In this document: positions 8,003 through 17,658 of the stretch, piece after piece
How positions within the stretch are numbered: the first letter of the stretch is position 1
Layout of the letters: the number at the start of each line of letters is the position of its first letter
Origin: Acetivibrio alkalicellulosi
GTDB taxonomy: Bacteria; Bacillota; Clostridia; Acetivibrionales; Acetivibrionaceae
Direction: 5' to 3'
DNA length: 64,000 bases
Assembly: GCA_008125075.1 (NCBI GenBank)
Contig: VLTH01000002.1
Location: 2,495,734-2,559,733 of the forward strand
Notes under the pieces: model-generated
Told to the model about the DNA's origin: nothing
The model's database searches: none
Seen by the model: only the letters and a program-made list of their open reading frames with translations
Made by a program: the position numbers and the translations under genes

Positions 8003-9115
8003 TCACCATATATACCAGCAATGTGCATCTCTAACTTGAGAACTATGATAATGATACCAATATCCGCTGCCTGCTCCATGGATTTCTGGTCCTATAAGAT
8101 AACCACCTAAACCACTGCACAAGCCTCGAGCTAATGAATCACTTAAAGCAAAAACACCAACTGTCTTACTATTTAATCTCATAATTGCAAGAGCAATACT
8201 TCTATCAATAGCTATAGGAGCTACATAAATATTGCCGTCAAATCCAAGCATAGCCGGATAATACGGAATTCTTTTTCTTTTCATTTCATTTGCAGCATCT
8301 TGTGCTTTATCTGTGCATTGATAATTAACATTCCCAACAGTTATTGTTCTACCTGATACAGTGACTCTAGGGATTGCTTCTGCTTCTGCCTCTTTAAATA
8401 TGTTAGTTATTGTACTAACTGCGGCTCTTGTTTTACTAACTAGATAATCTGTAATAGCTTTTACATGTGGCGAAACTCTATCCCAATTAAGAGCAAGAAC
8501 TGTTGCAAGAGCTACTACTGCCGCTGCTGCTATAACTTGTCCCACTGTAGGTATTCCAAAACTCGGAAGAGCAACAATAAATGCATTTAGTGCATATAAA
8601 ACTGCACTAGGTAGACCAAGTCTTGCTAAATCAGTATATACATTATAAGCTACAAAATCATATTCCATTACTTCATAATCTGGATCAACATATTGTTTAT
8701 GATAATTCATCATTTGAATATCTCCAGATATTTCCATATTGCTTATGAAAAGACTTTTTTGCTCTGGTGTAAAGCTTTCATAAACTTCTTTCATCAACTG
8801 TCCAACTTCCTCATCACTAAGCTGTTTATATATTTCTGTTGTAGATCTTTTTGTAGTATAATTAATTTTGTCAATCACTATAGTTTCAAGTTCATTTCTC
8901 TGGTAATTATAAAGATAAATGGTTCTTAAGTTTTCTGTTTCAACTTCCATATTTCTAAAGTATGGAGTATCTTCATAAATTGTTACCTTTGGATATGTAA
9001 CTTCTTGCATTGCTGAGTGTGAAAACTTCCCTACAGTTATTACAGGATTGAATATAAATGTAAATAACAGAGAAAAGCAAGCTAAAAATATTGCTAAGTT
9101 TTTTTTGTTCATCAT
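8003..9115 (-). CDS. Secreted SAR2788-like putative toxin
   Basis: A 370-residue protein. The N-terminal signal or anchor segment is residues 5-27. An extracellular region follows to about 165. A strongly hydrophobic Ala/Val stretch (VGQVIAAAAVVALATVLAL) lies around 200-220. The C-terminal domain contains CTDKAQDAANEMK and ends with GPEIHG-x4-YWYHYH-x7-AHCWYIW. The His/Trp/Tyr-rich tail (GPEIHG, YHYH, HxWY) is typical of C-terminal domains of polymorphic toxins and of the family called SAR2788 putative toxin in Firmicutes. It would act on competing cells after export. GAGGAG precedes the ATG. The downstream gene 7250-7765 is a plausible immunity gene. The family call is from memory of the motif and is moderate. 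Confidence 0.55.
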   Translation of the reverse strand: MMNKKNLAIFLACFSLLFTFIFNPVITVGKFSHSAMQEVTYPKVTIYEDTPYFRNMEVETENLRTIYLYNYQRNELETIVIDKINYTTKRSTTEIYKQLSDEEVGQLMKEVYESFTPEQKSLFISNMEISGDIQMMNYHKQYVDPDYEVMEYDFVAYNVYTDLARLGLPSAVLYALNAFIVALPSFGIPTVGQVIAAAAVVALATVLALNWDRVSPHVKAITDYLVSKTRAAVSTITNIFKEAEAEAIPRVTVSGRTITVGNVNYQCTDKAQDAANEMKRKRIPYYPAMLGFDGNIYVAPIAIDRSIALAIMRLNSKTVGVFALSDSLARGLCSGLGGYLIGPEIHGAGSGYWYHYHSSQVRDAHCWYIW

Positions 9116-9627
9116 TTAATCTCCTCTTATTTGTTTTTTGTATTTGTTTTACTAGCTACCTTAATTCAAAAAGATATATCTGTTTTTTTAACAACCAACT
9201 AATTAGTTAATTACCATAAATATTATATATATATATATATAATATCGTCAATAGTTTCTTTAATCATTTAATAATAAACAAAGGAGGAGCAAAATTCCCT
9301 TAATTGCAAAATCCTGATTTTTTATTTCAATAAGAAAAATTTATAGATTTCTCAAAAAACCACCACTTCAATGCAATTATTTTATTACTTAATTAAAAAA
9401 GAATATCTCAGAATAAAACAGAAATGCATATAGAAAGTATCTGAAATTTTTCTGCATTTATTTTTATTTATATATATTATCACTTTGTTATATATACCAC
9501 TTAAGATTAATTTGTATCGAAAAAACACAGGATAATATTTAAAAAAGATGTAAATAATCATAATTGGGCAAATTGTAAAAATTCAAAGTACTAGAGTCGA
9601 AGGTAATTTAACCAAGAGGTAGGTATA
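9116..9627. other. 512-base intergenic stretch with repeat copy 2 (9480-9588)
   Basis: AT-rich spacer between the divergent toxin-like gene and the gerB operon. It holds an (AT)n run at about 9226-9245 and, at 9480-9588, the second copy of the 110-base repeat first seen at 5144-5255. The promoters of both flanking operons must lie here, but no clear -35/-10 pair stands out. Confidence 0.6.
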
Positions 9628-10722
9628 GTGGATAAGGAAATAAAATTAAAAGATATAAATATGTTAGCCTTTGTAATTCAGACAATGATAGGTGTAAGAC
9701 TATTAACTCTGCCAAGGGATCTTGTGGCAATAGCCAGTAACGATGCATGGTTGTCTGTTGTGGTGGCAGGATTATTAGCACTTATAATTGGGTATTGTTT
9801 TTATTGGCTTGGTGTAAAACATAGAGGTTTAAATATATCTCAAATAATGGAGGTAGTCTTAGGTAAATTTATAGGTAAGATAATGCAGTTATTTATTTTT
9901 GCATATATTATTTTATCTATAGGGCTTTCTGCAAGAACATTTAGTGATAGTATTCAATTATTTCTTTTAGATAAAACACCAAGAGTTTTGGTAATACTCA
10001 TTATAATCTTTACCTGTGTATATTGTGTTTTTAAAGGCTTAAAAACTATTAGTATACTTTTAGACATTTTGTTACCTTTTATTATATTTTTTTTGATTTT
10101 GCTTTTATTACTTGCATCTACTAACATGGACATAGATAATATTCATCCTGTTCTTTATAGAGGAATCACACCTGTTCTAAGTGGATATGTAGAAATTGTC
10201 CACCCCTATTTAGGCTTAGGAGTTGTTGGATATGTGATGCCCTACTTTACTAACCCTGAGAAAACAAAAAAGTGGGTTTTTACAGGAGTTTTTGTTGTTA
10301 CTTTATTTTATGTTGCTATAGTTTTAATGTGTATTATGGTTTTTGGAAGTAAAGAAATAAATGAACTTGTTCATCCAACAATCATTTTATCAAAAACTAT
10401 TGAACTGGAAGCACAATTATTTGAAAGAGCTGAAAGTCTTTTTATAACAGCCTGGATACCTATTACATTTTCAACCATGGCTGTTTACTACTATGCTTCT
10501 GTTTTAAATCTAAAAGCTTTTTTAGGAACCAATAGGCACAATTTAATGATTTATATACAAATCCCACTTATTATTATTATTGCATTGTTTCCAGAAGACA
10601 TAATAAAGGCATACCATTATTTAAAGATTAATTCCTATCTGGCATTATTATTAAGCATTGTTGTAGTCATTTTACCCTTTATATCAATTATTAGATTCAG
10701 AAAAGGAGGAGTAAAGACATGA
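9628..10722 (+). CDS. Spore germination permease subunit, GerAB/GerKB type (first copy)
   Basis: A 364-residue integral membrane protein with about ten hydrophobic segments, of the endospore-germination amino-acid permease family. The N-terminal signature RLLTLPRDL is near residues 24-32. The B subunit of Ger receptors sits in the spore inner membrane and binds or passes the germinant. The start is GTG with AGAGGT upstream. It overlaps the next gene (gerC) by four bases (ATGA). A second, clearly related B gene closes the operon at 13744. The two share long stretches such as RLLTLPRDLV and RGLN-SQI, so they are paralogues from duplication. Confidence 0.9.
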   Translation: MDKEIKLKDINMLAFVIQTMIGVRLLTLPRDLVAIASNDAWLSVVVAGLLALIIGYCFYWLGVKHRGLNISQIMEVVLGKFIGKIMQLFIFAYIILSIGLSARTFSDSIQLFLLDKTPRVLVILIIIFTCVYCVFKGLKTISILLDILLPFIIFFLILLLLLASTNMDIDNIHPVLYRGITPVLSGYVEIVHPYLGLGVVGYVMPYFTNPEKTKKWVFTGVFVVTLFYVAIVLMCIMVFGSKEINELVHPTIILSKTIELEAQLFERAESLFITAWIPITFSTMAVYYYASVLNLKAFLGTNRHNLMIYIQIPLIIIIALFPEDIIKAYHYLKINSYLALLLSIVVVILPFISIIRFRKGGVKT

Positions 10723-11951
10723 AAAAACAAGGATTTATTAAAGTATTATTGTTTCTTACCACACCAGTGTTTATTTTAATTCTTGTTACAGGATGCTGGG
10801 ACTATGTTGAAATAGAAAGCAGAGGCTATGTATTGGGAATTGCTATAGATAAGGCAAATCCCTCTCCCTCAAAAGATGAATACCTATCAAAAAGAGATAT
10901 GGATTTAATGGAATTAATGGAAGGTAGGCAAAAGTATGCATACACCATTCAAATTCCAATTATTCCAAGAGGACTTATAAAACCTTATGGCGGTGCTACC
11001 GGTGGCGGAGAAGCTACTCAAAAAAGAACCTGGGACTTAACTGTACTTGGTCATTCTTTTTTTGAAGCCAACAGGGAATTTTCAACTAAGCTAGACTATC
11101 CTCCATTTTATGAGCATCTTAAAGTAATTGTTATAAGCGAAGAAGTTGCAAGAGAAGGAATTACAGAATCTTTAGACATGATGCTAAGAGATCACGAAGT
11201 GAGAAGGCGAACAAGATTATTTGTTTCGCCCCAAAGTGCTAAAAGCGTTTTAGAAGTAGTCCCTAACATAGACGATTATGCATCTTTATATTTAGAAAAG
11301 CTACCTCACAACGTTCACAAAACCTCTAGAATGTCACACATAACAGACTTAGGACAATTATCTCAAAATATTCACAGTCAGGTGGACTTTGGGCTGCCTA
11401 GGATTATTGCAACTGACACAGAAATCAAAAGTGCAGGTACAGCTATTTTTAAAGAGGGCAAAATGGTGGGCTGGCTTGGTGAATTAGATACATACCATGG
11501 AAAATGGGTAAGGGATGGAGTAGAAGGAGGAATTCTTCTCATTGAATCTCCCTTTGCTAAAGATGAGTTGGTGTGTTTACAGATCAATACTTCTAAAGTA
11601 AATGTACGCCCCGACATAAAAGACGACAGAATAACCATGAATATTAAAGGTAAGTCTACAATGACAGTTGTTGAAGTTAATAATATAATGCAAGACTATG
11701 CTTTTGACAGTGAATCTTTGGATATATTCGGACAAGCAGCCAAAAAGAAGCTAGAGGATGGAATAAAAGAGACCATAAAGTATGTTCAAGAAAATTATGG
11801 AGCAGATGTCTTTCACTTTAATGTAGCTATCCAAAGATATGCCCCATCCACCTGGGATAAGATAAAAGACAACTGGTATGAAATTTTCCCCACTCTTTCT
11901 GTAGATGTAAATATAGATATTAAAGTTCTTGATACTGGTCTTGTCAAGTAA
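10719..11951 (+). CDS. Ger(x)C family germination lipoprotein
   Basis: A 410-residue lipoprotein with a signal peptide and lipobox LVTGC (Cys26), followed by the family motif WDYVEIESRGYVLGIAID. The C subunit is anchored on the outer face of the spore inner membrane and is required for receptor function. The length is usual for the family (370-410). It overlaps gerB by ATGA. A 165-bp MITE-like element (11974-12138) separates it from gerA, so the operon may be transcriptionally interrupted here. Confidence 0.92.
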   Translation: MKKQGFIKVLLFLTTPVFILILVTGCWDYVEIESRGYVLGIAIDKANPSPSKDEYLSKRDMDLMELMEGRQKYAYTIQIPIIPRGLIKPYGGATGGGEATQKRTWDLTVLGHSFFEANREFSTKLDYPPFYEHLKVIVISEEVAREGITESLDMMLRDHEVRRRTRLFVSPQSAKSVLEVVPNIDDYASLYLEKLPHNVHKTSRMSHITDLGQLSQNIHSQVDFGLPRIIATDTEIKSAGTAIFKEGKMVGWLGELDTYHGKWVRDGVEGGILLIESPFAKDELVCLQINTSKVNVRPDIKDDRITMNIKGKSTMTVVEVNNIMQDYAFDSESLDIFGQAAKKKLEDGIKETIKYVQENYGADVFHFNVAIQRYAPSTWDKIKDNWYEIFPTLSVDVNIDIKVLDTGLVK

Positions 11952-11973
11952 GAAGTGGAATAACGTTATGAAC

Positions 11974-12138
11974 GTGAAGAAAAATATTCCAGAAACTTAA
12001 GTTTTGCAGTCTAGAGCCAGTAAATGCTCCTCGGGGTCGAGCAAAACTCGCTTCGCTCAAACAATGCTCTCCCTTTCCTCGTCGCATTAACTTGCTCTAA
12101 GACTTGCTTCACAATGTTTCTTCCACATTTTTCTTCAC
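11974..12138. mobile_element. 165-bp MITE-like element, copy 1
   Basis: Begins GTGAAGAAAAATATTCCAG and ends with the inverse, CACATTTTTCTTCAC. The sub-terminal sequences are shared in reverse orientation with a second element of exactly the same length at 25854-26018. The interiors differ. It contains no open frame and is inserted between gerC and gerA. It is likely a non-autonomous mobile element; no transposase is in the window. Confidence 0.75.
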
Positions 12139-12192
12139 TTAAATAATATACACCGTAGAAAATTTATAAATATTTTTTTAGGAGTAGATTTT

Positions 12193-13737
12193 ATGGATTC
12201 ACGCAATTTTTTTAGAAGAAAAGGCTCAGCAAGTAAAATAAAGATACACTTAAATAGAAACAAATCAGATGAAATAGAGCCTTTATCATTATCTTTAAAA
12301 GATAACCTAAACAAGTTAAAAACAACCTTTGAACACTGCGAAGATCTGGTATATAGAAAAGTCTCATCTAAAAAAAGCAATGTGGATTTTTTGCTGGTGT
12401 ATTTCGGTGAGATGATTGAAAAAAACACATTAAACAATAATATATTAAAATATTTAATACACGATATTGATGGTTTTTCTAAAAGAAAATCATATGAATA
12501 TAGCAAATTTATAAAAGCATCACTACCTGTTTCTAATATTGAAGAAGTGACAGACTATAATTCTATAATAGGTCCTCTTTTATCTGGTGACATAATTTTA
12601 TTTACTGAAGACTGCTACTGTGCACTAATAATCCCTGCTAAAACATCAGATGAAAGAAGTATTGCTCCATCAGCTACCGAGAGAACAATAAGAGGTCCTC
12701 AAGATGCATTTGTAGAAAATATTAATAAAAATATACACTTAATTCGCAAAAGAATTCAGGATCCAAATCTGGCAGTGGAATTTTTCACCTTAGGCCATAG
12801 TACAAATACAAATATTGCTCTTCTTTATATAAAAGGTATCGCTAAAAATGATATAATTAATAAAATTCGACTAAAAATATCAACTATAGATAGTAGTTCT
12901 ATTTTAGCAAGTGCTCAATTAGAGCAATTAATAGAATCTCACAAGTGGAGCCTTTTTCCACAGACTTTAGCAACCGACAGACCTGATAAGCTTTCAAGAA
13001 GCCTTTTAGAAGGACGTGCTGTAATAATTGTCAATGGAACTCCCTTTGCATTAATAGCACCGGTCACATTTGCCATGTTTTTTAACAGTAGTGATGACTA
13101 TTTTGAAAGAACTATCGTTACATCTACAATAAGAATTGTGAGATACATTTGCTTTATTTCTTCTATATTTTTGCCTGCTCTGTACCTTGCAATGACATCT
13201 TATCACCCTGGAATGCTTCCTACTCCACTTGCACTTTATATTACAGGTGCAAGAGTTGGACTCCCCTTTCCTTCACTTGTGGAACTTGTATTTATGCAAT
13301 TTACAACAGAAGTGCTTATAGAAGCATCAGTACGACTTCCAAAAGCCATAGGGCAAACAGTGGGCATAGTTGGAGGTCTTGTAATAGGACAATCTGTTGT
13401 TCAAGCAGGTCTAGTCAATCCATTAATTGTAATAGTTGTTTCCCTAACTGCCTTAGCTACATTTATACTTCCCGTCTATACCTTTGCTCTAAGCACAAGA
13501 ATACTAAGAGCAATTATGATAATAGCTGCAGCAACTTTTGGATTGTATGGAATTGTTATAGCAGGTCTTTTTATACTTATTCATATGTCTTCAATTGAGA
13601 GTTTTGGCATTAGGTATTTAGAAGACTTCTCACCTTATAGCTTAAGCAAGCTTAAAGATACTCTAATAAAAGCTCCCCATCAATATATTAATAGAGCACC
13701 TGAGTACTTAAACGAAAAAAATAATGATGAGGTATAA
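12193..13737 (+). CDS. Spore germination protein GerAA/GerKA type
   Basis: A 514-residue A subunit. The N-terminal hydrophilic domain is about 290 residues (with the conserved GPQDAFVENINKNIHLIRKR). The C-terminal membrane domain has about five segments and the typical TSYHPGMLPTPLALYITGAR and PSLVELVFMQFTTEVLIEA-type motifs. It works with the B and C subunits in the inner spore membrane to sense germinants and release ions. The start has TAGGAG upstream. The following B gene begins 6 bases after its stop, so they are co-transcribed. Confidence 0.92.
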   Translation: MDSRNFFRRKGSASKIKIHLNRNKSDEIEPLSLSLKDNLNKLKTTFEHCEDLVYRKVSSKKSNVDFLLVYFGEMIEKNTLNNNILKYLIHDIDGFSKRKSYEYSKFIKASLPVSNIEEVTDYNSIIGPLLSGDIILFTEDCYCALIIPAKTSDERSIAPSATERTIRGPQDAFVENINKNIHLIRKRIQDPNLAVEFFTLGHSTNTNIALLYIKGIAKNDIINKIRLKISTIDSSSILASAQLEQLIESHKWSLFPQTLATDRPDKLSRSLLEGRAVIIVNGTPFALIAPVTFAMFFNSSDDYFERTIVTSTIRIVRYICFISSIFLPALYLAMTSYHPGMLPTPLALYITGARVGLPFPSLVELVFMQFTTEVLIEASVRLPKAIGQTVGIVGGLVIGQSVVQAGLVNPLIVIVVSLTALATFILPVYTFALSTRILRAIMIIAAATFGLYGIVIAGLFILIHMSSIESFGIRYLEDFSPYSLSKLKDTLIKAPHQYINRAPEYLNEKNNDEV

Positions 13738-13743
13738 AAAACA

Positions 13744-14841
13744 GTGGATAATACATCAAAATTAAAAAGTATAAGTATGTTATCAATTGTAATTCATTCA
13801 ATGATAGGATTACGGCTTTTGACCCTTCCAAGGGATTTAGTATCACTTGCTGGTAACGACGCATGGATATCAGTACTTATATCCGGACTTGTTTCATTAA
13901 TAATCGGCTATTCATATTATTGGCTAGGATTAAAATACAGAGGATTAAACCTTTCTCAAATAGCTGAAGCTGTTTTCGGAAAGTTTATAGGTAAAATAAT
14001 ATTGTCAATTTTTGTTGTTTACATAACTTTAGCTATAGGACTTTCAATCAGAGCCTTTTCTGATAGTATACAGTTTTTCCTTTTGGATACTACACCTAGT
14101 TTTTTTATAATAATTTCTATGATTATTGCTTGTACATATTGCTTAATCAATGGTATAAAAACTATAAGTATACTTATGGACATTTTGCTTCCAGTAATTT
14201 TATTCAGCATAATTTTACTTGTGTCATTTTCAACTACAAATATGGACAGGGCAAATCTTTTACCAGTACTACATACAGGAATTATGCCTGTTTTGGGCGC
14301 ATATGTAGAGTCAATTCATCCCTTTTTAGGCCTTGGTGTAATGGCCTATGTTATGCCCCACTTTAGTGAATTTAAAGATACAAAAAAGTGGATTTTTATA
14401 GGTATCTTAATTGTGACTTTTATTTATATTGCCATAGTTATGATGTGTATTATGGTTTTTGGAAGTAAAGAAACAGAACACTTAATTTATCCCACAATTA
14501 TTTTATCAAAAAGTATACAATTTGAAGTACAATTATTCGAAAGAGCTGAAAGCTTTTTTATATCTTCCTGGATCCCCATAACATTTTCAACTATGTTACT
14601 TTTTTATTACTCTTCAGTCTTAAACTTAAAAGCCCTTTTTAACACCAATAAACATAATTTTATTGTATATTTACACATACCAGTATTATTACTCATTGCT
14701 TTATATCCTAAAAACATAGTTAATGTATATGAATACTTAAAAATACCCACATATCTTGCAGCAGGATTTAGCATAATTTCAATTTCCATGCCAGTTATAT
14801 CAATATTAAAATCTAAAAAGAAAAAAAATAATTGTATATAA
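13744..14841 (+). CDS. Spore germination permease subunit, GerAB/GerKB type (second copy)
   Basis: A 365-residue membrane protein of the same permease family as 9628-10722 and similar along its entire length (RLLTLPRDLVSLAGNDAW against RLLTLPRDLVAIASNDAW). The start is GTG with GAGG about 12 bases upstream, a weak spacing. The operon order B-C-A-B is unusual; most Ger operons carry one of each, or several B genes side by side. Two B subunits sharing one A and C could give two germinant specificities; that is inference. Confidence 0.9.
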   Translation: MDNTSKLKSISMLSIVIHSMIGLRLLTLPRDLVSLAGNDAWISVLISGLVSLIIGYSYYWLGLKYRGLNLSQIAEAVFGKFIGKIILSIFVVYITLAIGLSIRAFSDSIQFFLLDTTPSFFIIISMIIACTYCLINGIKTISILMDILLPVILFSIILLVSFSTTNMDRANLLPVLHTGIMPVLGAYVESIHPFLGLGVMAYVMPHFSEFKDTKKWIFIGILIVTFIYIAIVMMCIMVFGSKETEHLIYPTIILSKSIQFEVQLFERAESFFISSWIPITFSTMLLFYYSSVLNLKALFNTNKHNFIVYLHIPVLLLIALYPKNIVNVYEYLKIPTYLAAGFSIISISMPVISILKSKKKKNNCI

Positions 14842-15000
14842 AAGATATTTAAAGCCCTTAATATTTTTGTTTTAGTAATATCCATAAGAATTATGTAGTG
14901 AACTTAAGGCTTTAAGTGGAGTCTTAGAATTAGATTAACATTTGTAAATAATAAAAAAACATTTACTTTACTATTCTAGTAAAATAAATGCTTTCTAATT

Positions 15001-15076
15001 TGGTGAGCCATCCGCGACTCGAACGCGGGACACCTTGATTAAAAGTCAAGTGCTCTGCCAACTGAGCTAATGGCCC
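15001..15076 (-). tRNA. tRNA-Lys (UUU)
   Basis: Cloverleaf with acceptor GGGCCAT/ATGGCTC, D arm AGCTCAGTTGGCAGAGC, anticodon loop CTTTTAA (anticodon TTT), T arm GCGTTCGAGTCGC, and encoded CCA. Third gene of a three-tRNA array on the minus strand. Confidence 0.95.
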
Positions 15077-15079
15077 ATG

Positions 15080-15155
15080 TGGCTGGGATGCAAGGACTCG
15101 AACCTTGGAATGCCAGAGTCAAAGTCTGGTGCCTTACCGACTTGGCTACATCCCA
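15080..15155 (-). tRNA. tRNA-Gln (UUG)
   Basis: Begins TGGGATG, as glutamine tRNAs do. The anticodon loop contains TTTG-type bases with anticodon TTG, the T loop is GTTCGAGTC, and CCA is encoded. It is separated from tRNA-Lys by 3 bases. Confidence 0.95.
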
Positions 15156-15161
15156 ACATAA

Positions 15162-15239
<78 letters not shown>

Positions 15240-15368
15240 AACAATGTGTCTTAAAAAAAGGCACAAAGCTATTTTAAGACAGATAAGACTAAATGTCAAG
15301 CATATTTTTAATTTATTTTTAAAAAATATTTGTGTAAAATTTCCCATATGGCTTCAAATCCTTTAAAA

Positions 15369-17306
15369 TCAATGGTTATCACTTAATTCATTAAGCCATA
15401 AATCTGCCATTGCATCACTGGGCATACGCCAATCCCCTCTGGGCGAAAGGCTTATTGTTCCTACTTTTGGTCCATCAGGTAAACAAGAACGTTTGAACTG
15501 TTGGCTAAAAAATCTTTTTATAAAAATTTTGAGCCATTTTTTCACTTCATCTTGTGAGTATTTGTCGCAAAATGCAAACATTGCAAGAAATAATATTTTT
15601 TTCGGAGATGCTCCATACCTTAACATATGATAAAGGAAAAAATCATGCAGCTCATATGGACCTATTAATTCCTCTGTCTTTTGTTTAATTTCCCCCTCTT
15701 CATTTGGAGGCAAAAGTTCAGGTGATATAGGAGTATCAAGTATTTTATATAAAACATCCTTAGCTTTCTTGTCAACTCTATTGTCTGCAACCCACCTAAC
15801 TAAAAACTTCACAAGGGTTTTAGGTATACTACAATTAACAGAATACATTGACATGTGATCACCATTGTAGGTACACCACCCTAATGCCAGTTCAGACAAA
15901 TCACCTGTTCCAATAACCAATCCCCCCAATTTATTTGCTATATTCATAAGAATTTTAGTTCGTTCACGGGCTTGAACATTTTCATAAGTTATATCATGAG
16001 TATTCACATCATGGCCAATATCTTTAAAATGCTGAAGGCAAGCTGGTTTTATATCTATCTCACGTATGGTTACATTCATAGATTTCATAAACTCAACAGC
16101 ATTACTGTATGTCTCATCAGTTGTTCCAAAACCCGGCATAGTTACAGCTATTATATTTTTTCTTGGTATATCAAGAATATCAAATGTTTTGGCAGTAACC
16201 AAAAGTGCCAACGTTGAATCAAGTCCTCCCGATATACCAATAACTACATTCTTCATTTTTGTGTGTTCTATTCTTTTAGCAAGAGCTGCTGTCTGAATTG
16301 CAAAAATTTCACTACATCTTTTATCCCTAGTACTCATATCAGATGGAACAAAAGGATGTGGTGCTATATATCTTTTAATGTTTATTTCTTCAGGTTCTTT
16401 TAAACTAAAATAAGCCTTTCTAAAATTTATTTGCTTTAGATATTCATGCTCCATAAAACTTGTGTTCTTATGCCTTATGTTCATTAGCTTTTGTATATCA
16501 ACTTCAGAATATATAAGCTGATCATTCCTTTCAAACCTCTCTGACTGAGTGAGAACAGTTCCATATTCACTTATAATGCAGTGACCACCAAAAACTACAT
16601 CTGTTGTAGACTCATGTACACCACAAGAGCTATAAACATAGCCTGCAATACATCTTGCCGACTGCTGCCTTACAAGGTCTATTCTGTATTCATACTTACC
16701 TACTATTTCATTGCTGGCAGATAAATTAAAAATCAAAGTAGCACCATTCATTGCCTGATAAGGTCCAGGAGGTGCAGCCGCCCACAAATCCTCGCATATC
16801 TCAATACCGAAACACACATGGCTGTTTTTCACATCTTCAAATAATAAATCAATTCCAAAAGGAACCTGTTGACCACATATATTTATGGTATCTGAAAAAG
16901 AATTCTTACCTGATGAAAACCATCTTCCTTCATAAAACTCGCTATAATTAGGTATATATATCTTTGGCACAACACCTAGTATTTTACCATTTTGAATTAC
17001 AACAGCACAATTAAAAAGCTGATTATCCTTAACTAGTGGAATTCCAATAAGAGATATTAGATTTAAGTTTTTTGTTTCAGTTAGTATCATATTTAAACAC
17101 TTTAAAGCATCTTTTTGCAATGCATCTTGATGAAATAAATCTCCACAAGTATATGCTGTTATTGAAAGCTCCGGAAATACAAGTATTTGCACCCCTTCCT
17201 TTTCACCTTTTTTTATTAATTCTATAATTTGGTTGGAATTATAACTACAATTGGCTACTTCAAGCTTTGGTGCAGCGGCTCCTACTCTTATAAAACCATA
17301 ATTCAT
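15369..17306 (-). CDS. nadE: Glutamine-dependent NAD+ synthase
   Basis: A 645-residue two-domain enzyme. The N-terminal nitrilase-fold glutaminase (residues 1 to about 290) has catalytic Glu in FPELSITAY and Cys in IEICEDLW. The C-terminal NAD synthase domain has PP-loop GISGGLDST near residue 360 and GTGDLSELALGW further on. It makes NAD from deamido-NAD, ATP and glutamine in the cytosol. The start ATG has AAGGTG upstream. It is monocistronic, reading toward the tRNA array. Confidence 0.96.
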   Translation of the reverse strand: MNYGFIRVGAAAPKLEVANCSYNSNQIIELIKKGEKEGVQILVFPELSITAYTCGDLFHQDALQKDALKCLNMILTETKNLNLISLIGIPLVKDNQLFNCAVVIQNGKILGVVPKIYIPNYSEFYEGRWFSSGKNSFSDTINICGQQVPFGIDLLFEDVKNSHVCFGIEICEDLWAAAPPGPYQAMNGATLIFNLSASNEIVGKYEYRIDLVRQQSARCIAGYVYSSCGVHESTTDVVFGGHCIISEYGTVLTQSERFERNDQLIYSEVDIQKLMNIRHKNTSFMEHEYLKQINFRKAYFSLKEPEEINIKRYIAPHPFVPSDMSTRDKRCSEIFAIQTAALAKRIEHTKMKNVVIGISGGLDSTLALLVTAKTFDILDIPRKNIIAVTMPGFGTTDETYSNAVEFMKSMNVTIREIDIKPACLQHFKDIGHDVNTHDITYENVQARERTKILMNIANKLGGLVIGTGDLSELALGWCTYNGDHMSMYSVNCSIPKTLVKFLVRWVADNRVDKKAKDVLYKILDTPISPELLPPNEEGEIKQKTEELIGPYELHDFFLYHMLRYGASPKKILFLAMFAFCDKYSQDEVKKWLKIFIKRFFSQQFKRSCLPDGPKVGTISLSPRGDWRMPSDAMADLWLNELSDNH

Positions 17307-17658
17307 ATTAACATCACCTTTTTAAAAAACTTTAAATTATTTTAACATATTTAAAGGAAAATATCCATTACTAGGATTTAAGGATGGGCATTTAGTGAAT
17401 ATGAAGAAAAATATGCACCCTTTAAGGATTTAAGACTTGGCATGATAAAATACCCTGTCATAAAATATTAGAAATGATATCTTACCATAAAACGAATTAA
17501 TATAATTTATTTTAGTCTAATTTAAATTATATTAATTCGTTTTATAATAAAATTGTCAATGGTTTTAATTTTTTTGTTATCTTATTCTAAGACTCCACCT
17601 GAAGCATCGATGTTTAGCTTTAGCTAAACGAGTTCACTTACGAAGTTCAAACTTATCC
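17307..17658. other. 352-base gap downstream of the nif operon with a long hairpin
   Basis: Holds a long inverted repeat at about 17487-17551 (ACGAATTAATATAATTTA and TAAATTATATTAATTCGT). It also holds a member of the GAAGAAAAATATGCACC repeat family at about 17402-17420, and at 17580-17640 a fragment (CTAAGACTCCACCTGAAG, TTTAGCTTTAGCTAAACG) related to repeats at 33716-33800 and 61940-62030. The long hairpin may end the nif transcript, but no long T-run follows it on the minus strand. Confidence 0.5.

Noticed and set aside
12135..12506. Minus-strand frame opposite the start of gerA
   Set aside because: It begins inside gerA, ends within the MITE end and has no recognisable domain.
13149..13598. 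Second plus-strand frame inside gerA
   Set aside because: It overlaps the membrane domain of gerA in another frame and has a low-complexity Ser/Thr/Tyr composition typical of a shadow frame.
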